This document shows, in pieces, positions 1 through 10,287 of a stretch of 64,000 nucleotides of DNA; the stretch's first letter is position 1; each line of letters begins with the position of its first letter. Origin of the DNA: an uncultured Rhizobiaceae group bacterium (lineage in GTDB: Bacteria > Pseudomonadota > Alphaproteobacteria > Rhizobiales > Rhizobiaceae); NCBI GenBank assembly GCA_938044775.1, contig CALIOE010000019.1:18317-82316 (forward strand). Direction: 5' to 3'. The notes beneath the pieces are model-generated. The model was not told where the DNA came from. It ran no database searches and worked only from the letters and a program-made list of their open reading frames with translations. Position numbers and translations under genes: made by a program.

Positions 1-1
1 T

Positions 2-277
2 CAGACCCAGTTTCATGCTCTTTTGGCGCAGCCAATGATGTTTGTCGCGATGGTCCTGATCGCTGCAACAATATCGTTAACTTTCGCACGATTTGGGCAG
101 AGCGGAGGACGGATTCTCTGTGGTATTTTGGCAGGCTTTGTGCTCTACGTCTTAACGAAACTGGTTATCACTTTCGGGAGCAATGGCCTGGTGCCTCCAA
201 TGCTTGCAGCATGGACGCCGGCCTTTGTGGGGACTTTGATTGGTGTGACGATATTGCTCTACCAGGAGGACGGCTGA
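2..277 (+). CDS. lptG: LptG, LPS export ABC permease, C-terminal part (5' truncated by window edge)
   Basis: The reading frame is open from base 2 and stops at 275-277, giving 91 visible residues that lack the true start. They form three hydrophobic segments with the family's C-terminal pattern (FHALLAQPMMFVAMVLIAA, then a segment ending in LVPPMLAAWTPAFVG). LptG pairs with LptF as the inner-membrane permease of the LptB2FG transporter that pulls LPS from the inner membrane and feeds the LptC/A/D bridge. It abuts lptD with no spacer (TGA then TTG), so the two are co-transcribed and probably translationally coupled. The call rests on the C-terminal sequence plus the adjacent lptD. Confidence 0.85.
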   Translation, partial: QTQFHALLAQPMMFVAMVLIAATISLTFARFGQSGGRILCGILAGFVLYVLTKLVITFGSNGLVPPMLAAWTPAFVGTLIGVTILLYQEDG

Positions 278-2650
278 TTGCGCGCGCTCCTGCAAAAACT
301 TGACGACCGTCAGCTGATCCTGAGGCAATTCATGGCGACGGCCATGATTTCAACCGCCGCGGCAGGACTGGGATTCGTTGCCCATGAATGGCACGGCAGT
401 GGCGTCGCCTATGCACAAAGCTTACCTCAGCAAAGTGATCCCAATGCCCAATTGCTGCTGAAAGCGGATACGCTCACCTACGACAATGACGCTCAGGTCG
501 TAACGGCTGCAGGTGCTGTGCAGCTCGACTATGACGGCTACAACGTGGTTGCAGACCGGGTATCTTACAATCAAAGAACCCGCAGGGTCAGGGCTTACGG
601 CAATGTCGAAATCATCGAGCCCGACGGGAACAAGATCTATGCCGACGAAATAGACCTCACCGACGACTTTGGGCAGGGCTTCGTCAATGCACTCAGGGTG
701 GAAACCCCAGACAACACCCGCTTTGCTGCCGAAAGCGCGGAGCGGTTTGCCGGACAGAAAACCGTTTTTCACCATGGCGTCTATACAGCCTGCGAACCCT
801 GTCAGGACAAACCCGACAAGGCACCAATCTGGCAGGTAAAGGCCGAAAAAGTCATTTTGAACGGGGTCGAAAAGACGGTTACCTATCGCAACGCGAAGTT
901 TGAGCTCTTCGGACTGCCGATTGCTTACCTGCCCTATTTCAGCCACGCCGATCCATCGGTAAAGCGTAAAACCGGTTTGCTCATCCCGCAGATCGGCTAT
1001 GACGACGAGCTCGGTTTTTGGTATCAGCAAGGCTTTTTCATCGAAACAGGGGATACTCACGATCTCACCCTGACTGCAACCGGCTACTCCAAGCAGGGCG
1101 TGCTCGCCCAGGCTCGCTGGCGCCACCAGCTGGAAAACGGGTACTACGAAATAGAAGCTGCGGGCATTCGCCAGGAAGAGCCCAACGCGTTTGATACTCT
1201 GCCTGATAGTGCCGAAACCGGCCGTGGTCTGATCGCAACGAGGGGCGAATTCAAGATCAATCCCCGTTGGTCTTTCGGTTGGTCGGTGCTCAAGCAGACC
1301 GACCTGAACTTTGGCCGCACCTACGAAATCGAGGGATGGAGCGGCACCAACATAACCAACGAGATTTATCTGCGCGGCCTTGGCAACAAGAGCTACTTCG
1401 ACCTCTCGGCCCGCGAATATCTTGTCCAGTCGACCGACACGCCGGCGTTCTCTGACGAAAGCCTCCAGCCCCTGGTTCTGCCATCGCTCGACTACAACAC
1501 CGTCAAAACCAGCGAACTGACCGGCGGCGAGTTCACAATGGACGTGAACATCACACGTATTGACCGCGACAGGCTGGACGAGCGCAACACCGGCGTTGGC
1601 GAAGATTTGCGTGTTGCGGGTGCCCAGGGAGACTACACACGGGCCAGTGTCGATGTCGGCTGGCGCAAGACGTATTATTCGTACAGCGGTGTAACCGCCT
1701 CGCCGTTCTTTAACCTTCGCGCAGACAGCACTTCGACCGACGTTTTCGCCAACCCGGACCTGAGTTCGGGTGGAACCCTAATTGATCAGGGTTCCAATTT
1801 CCGATTCATGCCGACCGCCGGGCTTCAGGTGAGTTACCCCCTGCTGATCCGCACTGACCGCACAACCCAAATTCTTGAGCCGATAGCGCAGCTTCTCGTG
1901 CGTCCGGATCTTGGCTTCAGCGGGGTGTTGCCCAATGAGGACGCGCAAAGTCTGGTGTTTGACACCACCAACCTGTTTTCGGCCAACAAGTTTTCGGGCT
2001 ATGACAGGATTGAAAGCGGAACACGCGCCAATCTTGGTGTTCGCTACTCTGCTCAATTCGACAATGGTCTGAGCCTTAACGCGATGGTGGGGCAATCGTT
2101 CCACATCGGCGGCGACAACCCCTATGCCCGTGAAGATGACCCCACAAATGTGGGTGAGGAATCGGGCCTCGAAACAGATCGTTCTGACTATGTGGCATCT
2201 TTGGGCATCGGCTTTGCCAGCGGCTTCAATTGGACCACTCAGGTGCGGCTCGACGAAAGAGACCTGGACCTGCGTCGCCTGAACACTGTCGCGTCTTACG
2301 CGACGCCCAAGTGGAATGTATCGACGAATTACACGTTCATCGAAGCGCAGACAGACTACAGTTTCGCCACCGATCGTGAACAGGTTGGTTTTTCAGCCTC
2401 GTACAGATTCGCTGAGCATTGGCGCACTTTCGGCGGTGCTCAGTTCGATCTCGAAAACAGCGCGCTGGTCAGCAACAGCATTGGCATTTCCTATGCGGAC
2501 GAGTGCTTCTCGTTCAGCCTTGCCTTCTCTGAAACCCGCGACCGGTTTTCAGACAGCCCTTCTGACAAAAAAATATCCTTCCGCATCGGAATTCGGACGA
2601 TCGGGGATTTCGACGGAAGCGTCGATGTTGACGACACTGCAACATTTTGA
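278..2650 (+). CDS. lptD: LPS-assembly outer-membrane protein LptD
   Basis: A 790-residue outer-membrane translocon that inserts LPS into the outer leaflet together with LptE. The N-terminus has a hydrophobic signal region (about residues 16-47, ending near VAYAQ). An LptA/OstA-like periplasmic domain follows (about 55-165, repeating 'ADTLTYDNDAQVVTAAGAV'-type strands), then a long beta-barrel rich in alternating aromatic residues. Cys172 and Cys175 (CEPC) and a Cys near residue 744 fit the disulfide pattern that joins the two domains in the family, although the spacing differs from E. coli. The start is TTG at 278, directly after the lptG stop; an in-frame ATG at 332 would shorten the signal region and is an alternative. 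The next gene encodes a SurA-like chaperone, and LptD is a classic SurA client. Confidence 0.95.
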   Translation: MRALLQKLDDRQLILRQFMATAMISTAAAGLGFVAHEWHGSGVAYAQSLPQQSDPNAQLLLKADTLTYDNDAQVVTAAGAVQLDYDGYNVVADRVSYNQRTRRVRAYGNVEIIEPDGNKIYADEIDLTDDFGQGFVNALRVETPDNTRFAAESAERFAGQKTVFHHGVYTACEPCQDKPDKAPIWQVKAEKVILNGVEKTVTYRNAKFELFGLPIAYLPYFSHADPSVKRKTGLLIPQIGYDDELGFWYQQGFFIETGDTHDLTLTATGYSKQGVLAQARWRHQLENGYYEIEAAGIRQEEPNAFDTLPDSAETGRGLIATRGEFKINPRWSFGWSVLKQTDLNFGRTYEIEGWSGTNITNEIYLRGLGNKSYFDLSAREYLVQSTDTPAFSDESLQPLVLPSLDYNTVKTSELTGGEFTMDVNITRIDRDRLDERNTGVGEDLRVAGAQGDYTRASVDVGWRKTYYSYSGVTASPFFNLRADSTSTDVFANPDLSSGGTLIDQGSNFRFMPTAGLQVSYPLLIRTDRTTQILEPIAQLLVRPDLGFSGVLPNEDAQSLVFDTTNLFSANKFSGYDRIESGTRANLGVRYSAQFDNGLSLNAMVGQSFHIGGDNPYAREDDPTNVGEESGLETDRSDYVASLGIGFASGFNWTTQVRLDERDLDLRRLNTVASYATPKWNVSTNYTFIEAQTDYSFATDREQVGFSASYRFAEHWRTFGGAQFDLENSALVSNSIGISYADECFSFSLAFSETRDRFSDSPSDKKISFRIGIRTIGDFDGSVDVDDTATF

Positions 2651-2801
2651 TGACGAACATCTCGCTTCAACGCCGAAGCTCATGTTCTTACCTTATTTTG
2701 ATGCCATTGAACCGCCGTCCCGCGCGCGGTAAAAGCTCAACGGGTCGAGCGATCAATGAATCGGCGTTGAGCCCGGACGAAACTGGTATGGAACGAAAAA
2801 C

Positions 2802-3806
2802 ATGCGGATGAACACATCACTATCGCTGATATTGGGGATCGGCCTGCTGACGGCGTGCTCGCAATCGGGAGGCTCCGTATCTGACGTCAAACCATTGACT
2901 GCCGACAAGCCCGTGACCACCGGGGCACCTGAGATCAAGAAGATCAACAAGAAGGGCGGCACAAAATACGCGGTCCTCGTCAACAACGAACCGATAACCA
3001 CCAATGACATCAAGCGACGGGCCAACTTCGTGAAGTTGCGCCGCATGAAGGGAAACCGGACGGCTATTGCCCGTAAAGAGCTGATCGAAGAGAAACTCAA
3101 GATGCAGGAAGCACGCCGCATCAATGCTGTTGTGTCGGATTCCCAGGTCGACACCGCCTATGTGAATTTCGCTAAGCGAAACAAGATACCGCTGTCCGAA
3201 TTCAACAAAGTGATGAGCCGCTCGGGCGTTACCAAGCGTGGATTCAAGCAGTTCATCAAGGCGCAGATGAGCTGGCAGCGCGCAGTCGGCGGCCGAATGC
3301 GCGCTGAATCGCGTGGCGGTGCGGATGGTAACAAAGGCCCCAAATACCTTCCTGCAATTGGAGCGGGAACCCAGGATGTCAAGGAATACACCATCCAGCA
3401 GATTGTCTTCGTTGTGCCCAATAACAAACGCGGAGCCCTGCTGCGAAAAAGGCGGCTTGAGGCGAGCCAGTTTCGTAACCGCTATCCTGGCTGTGAAGGC
3501 GCCCAGGCAGTGGCAGTCAAGCTGAAGGATGTCTCCGTCATTGCCCGCGGGCGTGTTCGTGAAAGCCAGTTGCCGCCCAACTGGGCCGGCGCAATTTCTT
3601 CCACGCCTGTCGGCAAGCTGACCAAGCCTCAGGATACGGAACGCGGTGTGGAAATGCTCGCCGTCTGTCGCGAACGTCTTGTAAAAGAGGAAAAACGGTC
3701 CCCAGACGACATCTTCTCTGGCGGCGACCTGAACAAAGCGGCCACGAAAGTGGGTGAGAAATATTTGGCAGAACTGAGGGACCGCGCGGTCATCAAGGAA
3801 CGCTAA
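2802..3806 (+). CDS. SurA-like periplasmic chaperone, predicted lipoprotein
   Basis: 334 residues. The N-terminus is a short signal peptide ending in a lipobox, LLTAC, with Ser at +2, so the protein is predicted to be lipidated and sorted to the outer membrane. Residues about 60-170 resemble the SurA N-terminal helical domain ([19 protein letters not shown]). The region 196-300 has the outline of a parvulin domain (YTIQQIVF at the start, [20 protein letters not shown] at the end), but the usual 'RHIL' histidine is Gln and the FxxxA core is poorly conserved, so prolyl isomerase activity is doubtful. It sits between lptD and pdxA, the usual place of surA in this order. ATG 2802 is chosen because it gives an intact signal peptide; ATG 2808 is also possible. 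Confidence 0.8.
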   Translation: MRMNTSLSLILGIGLLTACSQSGGSVSDVKPLTADKPVTTGAPEIKKINKKGGTKYAVLVNNEPITTNDIKRRANFVKLRRMKGNRTAIARKELIEEKLKMQEARRINAVVSDSQVDTAYVNFAKRNKIPLSEFNKVMSRSGVTKRGFKQFIKAQMSWQRAVGGRMRAESRGGADGNKGPKYLPAIGAGTQDVKEYTIQQIVFVVPNNKRGALLRKRRLEASQFRNRYPGCEGAQAVAVKLKDVSVIARGRVRESQLPPNWAGAISSTPVGKLTKPQDTERGVEMLAVCRERLVKEEKRSPDDIFSGGDLNKAATKVGEKYLAELRDRAVIKER

Positions 3807-3811
3807 ACCCT

Positions 3812-4867
3812 TTGATTCACAAGCACATTGCCACATTGCCGCTTGCCGTCACCATTGGCGAGCCGGCGGGCATAGGACCGGACGTCGTTCTGGACGTTTG
3901 GAATGGCGACCAGCGAAACACTCTTCCGCCATTTGTCTTGCTGGCCGACCCCAACCAGCTGCAGCAGCGAGCGGCGCTCCTGGGCATCGAGATCAAGCTC
4001 AGCATTTTAACGTCCCGTGATGGATTTGAAGCCCGGCGCGATGAAGACGAGGATTCGCTGCCGGTTCTTCCCCTGGCTGCAAAATTGCAGGGCAGTGCCG
4101 GACGACCCTCAGCAAAAGATGCAACCGGCGTGATCGAGTCAATAGATCGGGCTGTGGATCTGGTTCATGGCGGCCTTGCCAGCGGTGTCGTAACGCTGCC
4201 GATCAGCAAGAAAACGTTGTATGATGCTGGCTTCAAATATCCTGGCCATACCGAATATCTCGGCGTCCTTGCACAGCGATGGGCTGACAGCAGCCGCACC
4301 CGGCCGGTCATGATGCTGGCAGGACCAGAGCTGCGCACCGTACCTGTAACCATACACATTCCATTGCACGACGTTGCCGGCGAGCTGACAACCAACCTGA
4401 TCGTTGAAACCGCACGGATCACCGCATCCGATCTCAGGAGTCGCTTCGGAATTGCGTGCCCCCGCCTGGTCATTTCTGGGCTTAATCCGCATGCCGGAGA
4501 AGATGGCGCGCTGGGTAGCGAGGACGCGAGTGTCATTTTGCCTGCCGTCCAGCTCTTGCAGGCCGAAGGCGTGGATTGCATCGGTCCCCTGCCCGCAGAC
4601 ACCATGTTCCACGCTGCTGCCCGTGCCCGATATGACGCCGCTCTGTGCATGTATCATGATCAGGCTTTGATACCGGCCAAGGCTCTGGCGTTTGATGAGG
4701 CTGTCAATGTAACGCTGGGACTTCCCTTTGTGCGAACATCTCCGGATCACGGAACCGCATTCGATATTGCAGGAACGGGCCAGGCCAGCGCCGCAAGTTT
4801 TGTGGCAGCCTTACGCATGGCCAACGAAATGACGTCCCATTCTGTCGCCCAAAGCGTATCGGCATGA
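3812..4867 (+). CDS. pdxA: 4-hydroxythreonine-4-phosphate dehydrogenase PdxA
   Basis: 351 residues. It oxidises 4-phosphohydroxy-L-threonine with NAD(P)+ in the DXP-dependent route to pyridoxal 5'-phosphate, in the cytoplasm. Family motifs are clear: [11 protein letters not shown] near the N-terminus, [21 protein letters not shown], the metal-binding region [27 protein letters not shown] and [14 protein letters not shown]. No ATG exists upstream of the conserved core. TTG at 3812 lies 5 bases after the surA stop, and TTG at 3836 is an alternative that matches the usual family start LPLAVT more closely. The stop overlaps the rsmA start by four bases (ATGA). Confidence 0.95.
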   Translation: MIHKHIATLPLAVTIGEPAGIGPDVVLDVWNGDQRNTLPPFVLLADPNQLQQRAALLGIEIKLSILTSRDGFEARRDEDEDSLPVLPLAAKLQGSAGRPSAKDATGVIESIDRAVDLVHGGLASGVVTLPISKKTLYDAGFKYPGHTEYLGVLAQRWADSSRTRPVMMLAGPELRTVPVTIHIPLHDVAGELTTNLIVETARITASDLRSRFGIACPRLVISGLNPHAGEDGALGSEDASVILPAVQLLQAEGVDCIGPLPADTMFHAAARARYDAALCMYHDQALIPAKALAFDEAVNVTLGLPFVRTSPDHGTAFDIAGTGQASAASFVAALRMANEMTSHSVAQSVSA

Positions 4868-5733
4868 GTCACATCGACAATCTGCCGCCCCTGCGCGATG
4901 TCATCAGAAAATTCGACCTGGCGGCCAGGAAAGCACTTGGCCAGAACTTCCTGCTCGATCTGAACCTCACCATGAAAATCGCCCGTGCGGCGGGCGACCT
5001 TTCACACACGACAGTTCTTGAGATCGGGCCCGGACCAGGCGGACTCACACGTGCTCTTCTCGCCAGCGGCGCAAAGCGGGTTATCGCGATTGAACGCGAC
5101 GCCAGGTGTCTCCCTGCGCTGGCACAGATCTCCCACAGTGCCGATGCGCGGTTGCATGTTGTGGAGGGCGACGCACTGGCCCTCGATCACAGGGAAGTCC
5201 TTGCGAACCATGGCGTCAGGCTTGGAGAGGATTCCGTCAAGGTGATTGCCAATCTTCCCTATAACATCGCAACTCCGCTTTTTACGGGATGGGTTGGTGG
5301 CTCCGACTGGCCACCGTTTTGGGACGGAATGGTGCTGATGTTTCAAAGGGAAGTTGCGCATCGGATAACGGCACATGCCGGTGACAAGGCCTGGGGCCGG
5401 CTCGGCGTTTTGAGTGACTGGCGAACCCATGCTGAAATAGCGTTCGACCTGCCGCCACAGGCCTTTACGCCACCGCCAAAGGTGACATCGTCAGTGATCA
5501 TGATTCAGCCGCGCGAAAAGCCACTGGCAGCAGAGATCCGGCATCTCGAAACGGTGACCCAGGCGGCGTTCGGGCAGCGCCGAAAAATGCTCCGTCAGAG
5601 CCTCAAGGGAATTGCCGGAGCGGCTTTGCTGGACGACACCGGGATCGCCGGAACGCTGCGCGCTGAGGAATTATCCACCGAGCAATTCGTGGCACTGGCC
5701 ACCGCCAGGGAACGGCTTGTAAAGTCTATTTGA
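4864..5733 (+). CDS. rsmA: 16S rRNA dimethyladenosine transferase RsmA (KsgA)
   Basis: 289 residues. It uses SAM to dimethylate two adjacent adenosines in the 3'-terminal helix of 16S rRNA during late 30S assembly. Motifs: ALGQNFLLD, the SAM-binding [15 protein letters not shown], the catalytic [11 protein letters not shown], and the C-terminal [14 protein letters not shown]. The ATG overlaps the pdxA stop, so it is translationally coupled to pdxA. Its 3' end overlaps the convergent gmk gene by eight bases, so the two transcripts run into each other and no intrinsic terminator is visible between them. Confidence 0.97.
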   Translation: MSHIDNLPPLRDVIRKFDLAARKALGQNFLLDLNLTMKIARAAGDLSHTTVLEIGPGPGGLTRALLASGAKRVIAIERDARCLPALAQISHSADARLHVVEGDALALDHREVLANHGVRLGEDSVKVIANLPYNIATPLFTGWVGGSDWPPFWDGMVLMFQREVAHRITAHAGDKAWGRLGVLSDWRTHAEIAFDLPPQAFTPPPKVTSSVIMIQPREKPLAAEIRHLETVTQAAFGQRRKMLRQSLKGIAGAALLDDTGIAGTLRAEELSTEQFVALATARERLVKSI

Positions 5734-6382
5734 GCAATTCGTTGACAAAGCCATGCAGACCCACTCGCCTGTCACGACGCAGGCGTTCGGAGATGAGAAT
5801 TGACTGCACTTCAGAAAATGCGCGGTTCAAATCATCGTTGATAATGACATAGTCATATTCCGCCCAATGCTTCATTTCCGTCTTGGCGTTTTCAAGCCGC
5901 CGTTCGATGACATCTTCGGCATCCTCCGCACGCCTCACCAAGCGATTACGAAGTTCCTTCATGGACGGTGGCAAAATAAAAATGCTGACGATGTCGGCGC
6001 GCGCAGCTTCGAACATTTGAAGCGCACCCTGCCAATCCACGTCGAATAACATGTCTCGACCCTGCGACATCGCCTGTTGAACCGGTCCAAGCGGCGTCCC
6101 ATAAAAATTTCCATGTACCTCGGCGGACTCCAGCAGGCCGTCATTGTCGCGCACCATCTCGAACTCACGCTGCGAGATGAAGTGATAATGCGTCCCCTCA
6201 ATCTCGCTTGGCCGACGGCCGCGGGTCGTGACCGACACCGAAAGCTGCAACTCCGGTTCTTCTCTCAGCAGGTTCCTGGCAATGGTCGACTTGCCCGCGC
6301 CGGATGGCGATGACAGAACCAGCATGAGCCCTCGGCGGTCTACACGTGAAGAGAGACGCTGATTGAGGTCGCCGGAAACCAT
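5726..6382 (-). CDS. gmk: Guanylate kinase
   Basis: 218 residues. It phosphorylates GMP/dGMP with ATP. The P-loop [10 protein letters not shown] lies near residue 27, followed by the GMP-binding segment [18 protein letters not shown] and the lid region [19 protein letters not shown]. The ATG at 6382 is preceded by a good ribosome site (GTGGAG, 9 bases upstream). It starts 6 bases after the yicC stop and ends the fabD-to-gmk gene run. Its 3' end overlaps rsmA. Confidence 0.97.
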   Translation of the reverse strand: MVSGDLNQRLSSRVDRRGLMLVLSSPSGAGKSTIARNLLREEPELQLSVSVTTRGRRPSEIEGTHYHFISQREFEMVRDNDGLLESAEVHGNFYGTPLGPVQQAMSQGRDMLFDVDWQGALQMFEAARADIVSIFILPPSMKELRNRLVRRAEDAEDVIERRLENAKTEMKHWAEYDYVIINDDLNRAFSEVQSILISERLRRDRRVGLHGFVNELLK

Positions 6383-6388
6383 TATGAT

Positions 6389-7261
6389 CTACTCCACATT
6401 GAGGACCTGTTCGCGAAACTGATCGATCACAACCTTCATTTCAAGGCCTGTTTCGGTCAGTGAGACAGCGCTTGATTTGGAACAGAGGGTGTTGGTTTCG
6501 CGGTTAAATTCCTGAGCCAGAAACTCGAGCTTGCGGCCCGCCGGACTGCCGCTTTCAACCAGCCCGCGCCCAGCCGTGACGTGGGCTTCCAAGCGGTCCA
6601 ATTCTTCGCGAATGTCGGCGCGGGTGGCAAGAAGCGCGGCCTCCTGATGCAATCTGTCGGAGTCAAGCTTTACGGACTCTTCCAGCAGTTTCGTGATCTG
6701 CTCCACCAAGCGAGACTTGATTGCTTCCGGTTGGGTGCCCGGGTCAGCTTCTGCGCGCTTCCGGAGGCTGTCTACAGCATCCAGATGCCCGAACAGAATA
6801 CCCGCCATTGCTTTACCCTCTTGCAACCGATGGTCCTTCAGCTCGTCCAGAGCCTGGATCGCACCAGACAGCAGGGCCGTCTCCAGCACCTGATGCTGAT
6901 CAGCGTCCAGTGTCGGTTCGACAAGCTCCAAAACACCGCGCAGCCCCAGGATCTGCGCTGCACTGGATGGCGATGTGCCGGCGCGGTCGTCTATCGCCTT
7001 TATCGCGCTCAATACCTGAGTAAGCGCCGCGTCGTTGATGGTGGGAACTGCCGTGGAAGGCCCCCCGGTCAATGTCAGGGAGACCTGTAGGTTACCGCGG
7101 GAAAAGCGCTCTGCTGCGGCTTTCCGCACGGCCGCTTCGAGTCCGTCAAACCCGGGAGGCAGGCGAAGCCTGAGGTCAAGCCCCTTGCCATTAACCGAAC
7201 GGATTTCCCAAGACCATACCACACCTGCTGTTTCGCCGTTGGTGCGGGCGAAGCCGGTCAT
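6389..7261 (-). CDS. yicC: YicC-family endoribonuclease
   Basis: 290 residues starting at the family's hallmark MTGFAR. A longer reading frame reaches further upstream, but it would run into mltG and the family begins at this Met. The C-terminal block KLEFLAQEFNRETNTLCSKS is the conserved DUF1732 signature. YicC proteins have been shown to be RNA endonucleases in E. coli and Bacillus; the role here is by homology only. It lies 11 bases after mltG and 6 bases before gmk, the usual order in this group. Confidence 0.93.
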   Translation of the reverse strand: MTGFARTNGETAGVVWSWEIRSVNGKGLDLRLRLPPGFDGLEAAVRKAAAERFSRGNLQVSLTLTGGPSTAVPTINDAALTQVLSAIKAIDDRAGTSPSSAAQILGLRGVLELVEPTLDADQHQVLETALLSGAIQALDELKDHRLQEGKAMAGILFGHLDAVDSLRKRAEADPGTQPEAIKSRLVEQITKLLEESVKLDSDRLHQEAALLATRADIREELDRLEAHVTAGRGLVESGSPAGRKLEFLAQEFNRETNTLCSKSSAVSLTETGLEMKVVIDQFREQVLNVE

Positions 7262-7272
7262 ACTCTGCAGGC

Positions 7273-8490
7273 TCAATTGCTCTGCTCGCTTTGCTGGGCG
7301 GCTTTTCTGCGCTCCGCTTCGATCTCCCGCCACTTGGCGACGTTGCGATTATGCTCCTCAAGCGTCTTTGCGAAAACATGCCCGCCGGTCCCATCGGCAA
7401 CGAAGAAAAGATCATCCGTTTCCAGCGGATTGGCAACGGCTTTAAGAGAGGCGATTCCGGCATTTGCAATCGGCGTGGGCGGCAATCCATCAATCTGGTA
7501 GGTGTTGTAGGGCGTTTGCTTCTCCAGTTCGGACTTGCGCAGACCTCCGCGGTCCTTTGGTTTCCCCTTGCCTCCCCAGATACCGTAGATAATTGTGGGA
7601 TCGGTCTGAAGCCTCTGCCCATTTCGTAAGCGGTTGATGAAAACGGAAGCCACGTGGGGACGCTCCGAGCCGACGCCAGTCTCCTTTTCGACAATGGAAG
7701 CCAAAATGGCCATTTCCTGCGGAGATTTCAGCGGCAGGCCATCTACTCTGCTCGCCCAGACTTCCTCCAGCGCCTTTTTCTGTGCGTCCTTCATCCGCTG
7801 CACCACCCCCTCCCGGCTGGCACCGCGCTGAAATACATAAGTATCGGGCAGCAGGCTGCCTTCCTCCGGCACGTCTGGCAATTCGCCGGTCAGTACCGGA
7901 TCCGCTGCTACCCGCTGGATAATCTGATAAGAGGTCAACCCCTCCGGCAACGTGATCGAGTAGGTTATGGGCTTGCCCTCGGTCAACTCCAGCATGACCT
8001 GTTGCATACTCATGCCAGGCTTAAAACCGAACTCGCCCGCCTTGATCGACTTGTCCTTGCCTGAGGCCTGAACACCGCGCTTGAAAATTTGCATGGCGCC
8101 CTGCTCGGGAATGATTCCTTTCTCCTCAAGCTGGGCGGTCACAATGTTTAGTCCGGTTCCGGGTTTCACAACCACGGTGGCCGCCTGCGACAGCGGTCCG
8201 GGCTTCTCAAACTCGGTCTTGCCGTACCAGATTACGGCACCGAAACCGAGCACGCCGAGAAAGACCAGCGTGAGCATAAAACTGGCAAGCCTGACGAAAC
8301 CGCTGCGGGCAAAGCGAGACCGCTTCCTGACCGGAGTTTCTGCATCCCGGACCGTCCCTGGAAGGCCGTCCTCAAACGAATGTTCGTTGTCAACATGCAC
8401 TTCGTCACCGCGTGGCGGGGCGACGTTTCTTCCAAAAGAGTGTTTTCCTGGTTGATCGCTCACGTCGTTCGCTCTCTCACGAAATTGCAT
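7273..8490 (-). CDS. mltG: Endolytic murein transglycosylase MltG
   Basis: 405 residues. It cleaves nascent peptidoglycan strands at the inner membrane and is thought to set glycan chain length. There is a cytoplasmic N-terminal region of about 70 residues, then one membrane segment (LASFMLTLVFLGVLGFGAVIWY). The YceG catalytic domain follows, with the active-site block EMAILASIVEKETG and the typical RLQTDPTIIYGI and YNTYQIDGLPPTPIANAG. ATG at 8490 is chosen over an extended frame that would abut fabF; GTTG-poor upstream sequence leaves some doubt. It is placed between fabF and yicC, as in other rhizobia. Confidence 0.93.
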   Translation of the reverse strand: MQFRERANDVSDQPGKHSFGRNVAPPRGDEVHVDNEHSFEDGLPGTVRDAETPVRKRSRFARSGFVRLASFMLTLVFLGVLGFGAVIWYGKTEFEKPGPLSQAATVVVKPGTGLNIVTAQLEEKGIIPEQGAMQIFKRGVQASGKDKSIKAGEFGFKPGMSMQQVMLELTEGKPITYSITLPEGLTSYQIIQRVAADPVLTGELPDVPEEGSLLPDTYVFQRGASREGVVQRMKDAQKKALEEVWASRVDGLPLKSPQEMAILASIVEKETGVGSERPHVASVFINRLRNGQRLQTDPTIIYGIWGGKGKPKDRGGLRKSELEKQTPYNTYQIDGLPPTPIANAGIASLKAVANPLETDDLFFVADGTGGHVFAKTLEEHNRNVAKWREIEAERRKAAQQSEQSN

Positions 8491-8589
8491 TTGCTCGGTT
8501 TCATGAAGAATCAAATCTTTGTGGCGAAACCACGGGACAGTACCGCGCCCGCGCCGGTATGCCAAACATCTGCCCGGGCCTGAAGACAC

Positions 8590-9846
8590 CTAAACCTTGC
8601 GGAACACCAACGATGCGTTTGTTCCGCCAAAACCAAATGAGTTGGACAGGACGGTCGTCAGTTCCTTGTCTTTGGCCTTGTGAGGAACAAGGTCGATCTG
8701 CGTGTCCGATGCCGGATTGTCGAGGTTCAATGTCGGCGGAACCTTGCTGTCACGCATCGCCTGGAGACAGAAAATTGCCTCCACCGAGCCGGCTGCACCC
8801 AGCAAATGACCGATTGCAGACTTTGTCGACGACATTGTCAGTTTGGAGGCGTGATCGCCCGCGAGGCGTTCAACCGCACCAAGCTCCATAGTGTCCGCCA
8901 TGGTCGACGTGCCGTGGGCGTTCACGTAGTCGATCTCGGAAGCGTCAATTCCGGCGCGTTTCAAGCTGGCCTTCATGGCCCGGAACGCACCTTCGTGATT
9001 TTCGGCCGGCGCCGTTATGTGGAATGCATCGCCGGAAAGGCCATAACCGATCAACTCGCCATAAATTTTCGCGCCGCGGGCCTGCGCGTGGTCATATTCT
9101 TCCAGCACAACAATGCCTGCGCCCTCGCCCATAACAAATCCGTCGCGGTCTTCGTCCCAGGGACGCGAGGCTTTTTCAGGCGTTTCATTATAGTCGGTAG
9201 ACAAGGCCTTGCAGGCGGCGAAACCAGCCAATGAAAGCCGGCACACGGGAGATTCTGCACCACCCGCAACCATGACATCGGCATCACCAAGCGCAATCAT
9301 GCGGCCGGCGTCGCCAATCGCATGCGCGCCCGTCGAACAGGCTGTGACCACAGAATGATTTGGCCCCTTGAGGCCATGCATGATCGACACATAGCCTGAA
9401 GCCAGATTGATGAGGCGCCCGGGAATAAAGAAAGGACTGACGCGGCGCGGACCACGTTCCGCAAGAAGCAGCGAAGTCTGCTCGATACCCTGCAGGCCCC
9501 CGATACCGGAGCCGATCATGGTTCCAGTTGTGTGCTGCTCGTCGTCGGTCTTCGGGTGCCAGCCTGCATCGTTCAGTGCCTGGGTGGCGGCCGAAACGGC
9601 ATAGACGATGAACGGATCAACCTTGCGCTGTTCCTTGACTTCCATCCAGTCGTCCGCATTGAAGGATCCATCGGAACCGTCGCCAAAGGGAATTTGACAG
9701 GCGATCTGCGCCGGCAGGTCGTCAACCTGAAAATTCTCGACTTTCTTGGTCGCAGATCGGGCAGACAGAATATTCGACCAGGTTGTCTCCGCATCGCCGC
9801 CGAGCGGAGAAACCATGCCGATGCCTGTGACAACAACACGTCTCAT
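8590..9846 (-). CDS. fabF: Beta-ketoacyl-ACP synthase II, FabF
   Basis: 418 residues. It condenses malonyl-ACP with acyl-ACP in fatty-acid elongation. The Cys-His-His triad is visible: VVTACSTGAHAIGDA (Cys), NAHGTSTMADT (His) and STKSAIGHLLGAAGS (His). The N-terminus MRRVVVTGIGMVSPLG and the C-terminus NSFGFGGTNASLVF are typical of KAS II. The ATG has a GGAGAAG ribosome site. It lies 122 bases downstream of acpP, and that gap has a weak imperfect inverted repeat but no T-run, so read-through from acpP is expected. Confidence 0.97.
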   Translation of the reverse strand: MRRVVVTGIGMVSPLGGDAETTWSNILSARSATKKVENFQVDDLPAQIACQIPFGDGSDGSFNADDWMEVKEQRKVDPFIVYAVSAATQALNDAGWHPKTDDEQHTTGTMIGSGIGGLQGIEQTSLLLAERGPRRVSPFFIPGRLINLASGYVSIMHGLKGPNHSVVTACSTGAHAIGDAGRMIALGDADVMVAGGAESPVCRLSLAGFAACKALSTDYNETPEKASRPWDEDRDGFVMGEGAGIVVLEEYDHAQARGAKIYGELIGYGLSGDAFHITAPAENHEGAFRAMKASLKRAGIDASEIDYVNAHGTSTMADTMELGAVERLAGDHASKLTMSSTKSAIGHLLGAAGSVEAIFCLQAMRDSKVPPTLNLDNPASDTQIDLVPHKAKDKELTTVLSNSFGFGGTNASLVFRKV

Positions 9847-9968
9847 GTCTTCTCCCGAATGGTTGTGAAATGCGGAATATGCTTCAATTCATGCACACCG
9901 GGTTGGCAAAAGCCCGACCCTGTGGTTGCGAACAGACCCGCCGCAGCAGGCCTGTTGAAGCAAGACAA

Positions 9969-10205
9969 TCAGGCTTTATTCTTTTCCAGATAGTCGACGG
10001 CGTCTTTTACAGTCTGGATCGTTTCGGCGGAATCGTCGGGGATTTCGACACCAAACTCTTCCTCGAATGCCATCACAAGCTCGACAGTATCCAGGCTATC
10101 AGCGCCGAGATCGTCGATAAAAGATGCATTCAAGACCACCTTGTCTTCTTCAACACCAAGGTGCTCGACAACAATCTTCGTCACGCGTTCTGCGGTATCA
10201 CTCAT
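9969..10205 (-). CDS. acpP: Acyl carrier protein
   Basis: 78 residues, strongly acidic. The phosphopantetheine attachment serine is Ser37 in the motif [11 protein letters not shown]. It carries growing acyl chains for the fab enzymes and for lipid A synthesis. It lies between fabG and fabF with its own likely promoter upstream (see 10288-10315), consistent with the high expression that acpP needs. Confidence 0.98.
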   Translation of the reverse strand: MSDTAERVTKIVVEHLGVEEDKVVLNASFIDDLGADSLDTVELVMAFEEEFGVEIPDDSAETIQTVKDAVDYLEKNKA

Positions 10206-10287
10206 AGAATCTTCCTTGCTATGGCGTATTAACGTTGCATTTTCCTAGTTTGCACGCTCGAACATATCAAGTGCGCAGACGACCCTA

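Noticed and set aside
422..1126. A 234-codon minus-strand frame within lptD
   Set aside because: It lies wholly inside a clearly coding lptD region and has no motif.
2820..3836. A 338-codon minus-strand frame opposite the SurA-like gene
   Set aside because: No recognisable domain; the plus-strand gene has signal peptide, chaperone domain and conserved order.
8491..8589. Upstream extension of mltG to the fabF stop
   Set aside because: The extra 33 residues have no family match and include the fabF-mltG junction; ATG 8490 gives the expected N-terminus.
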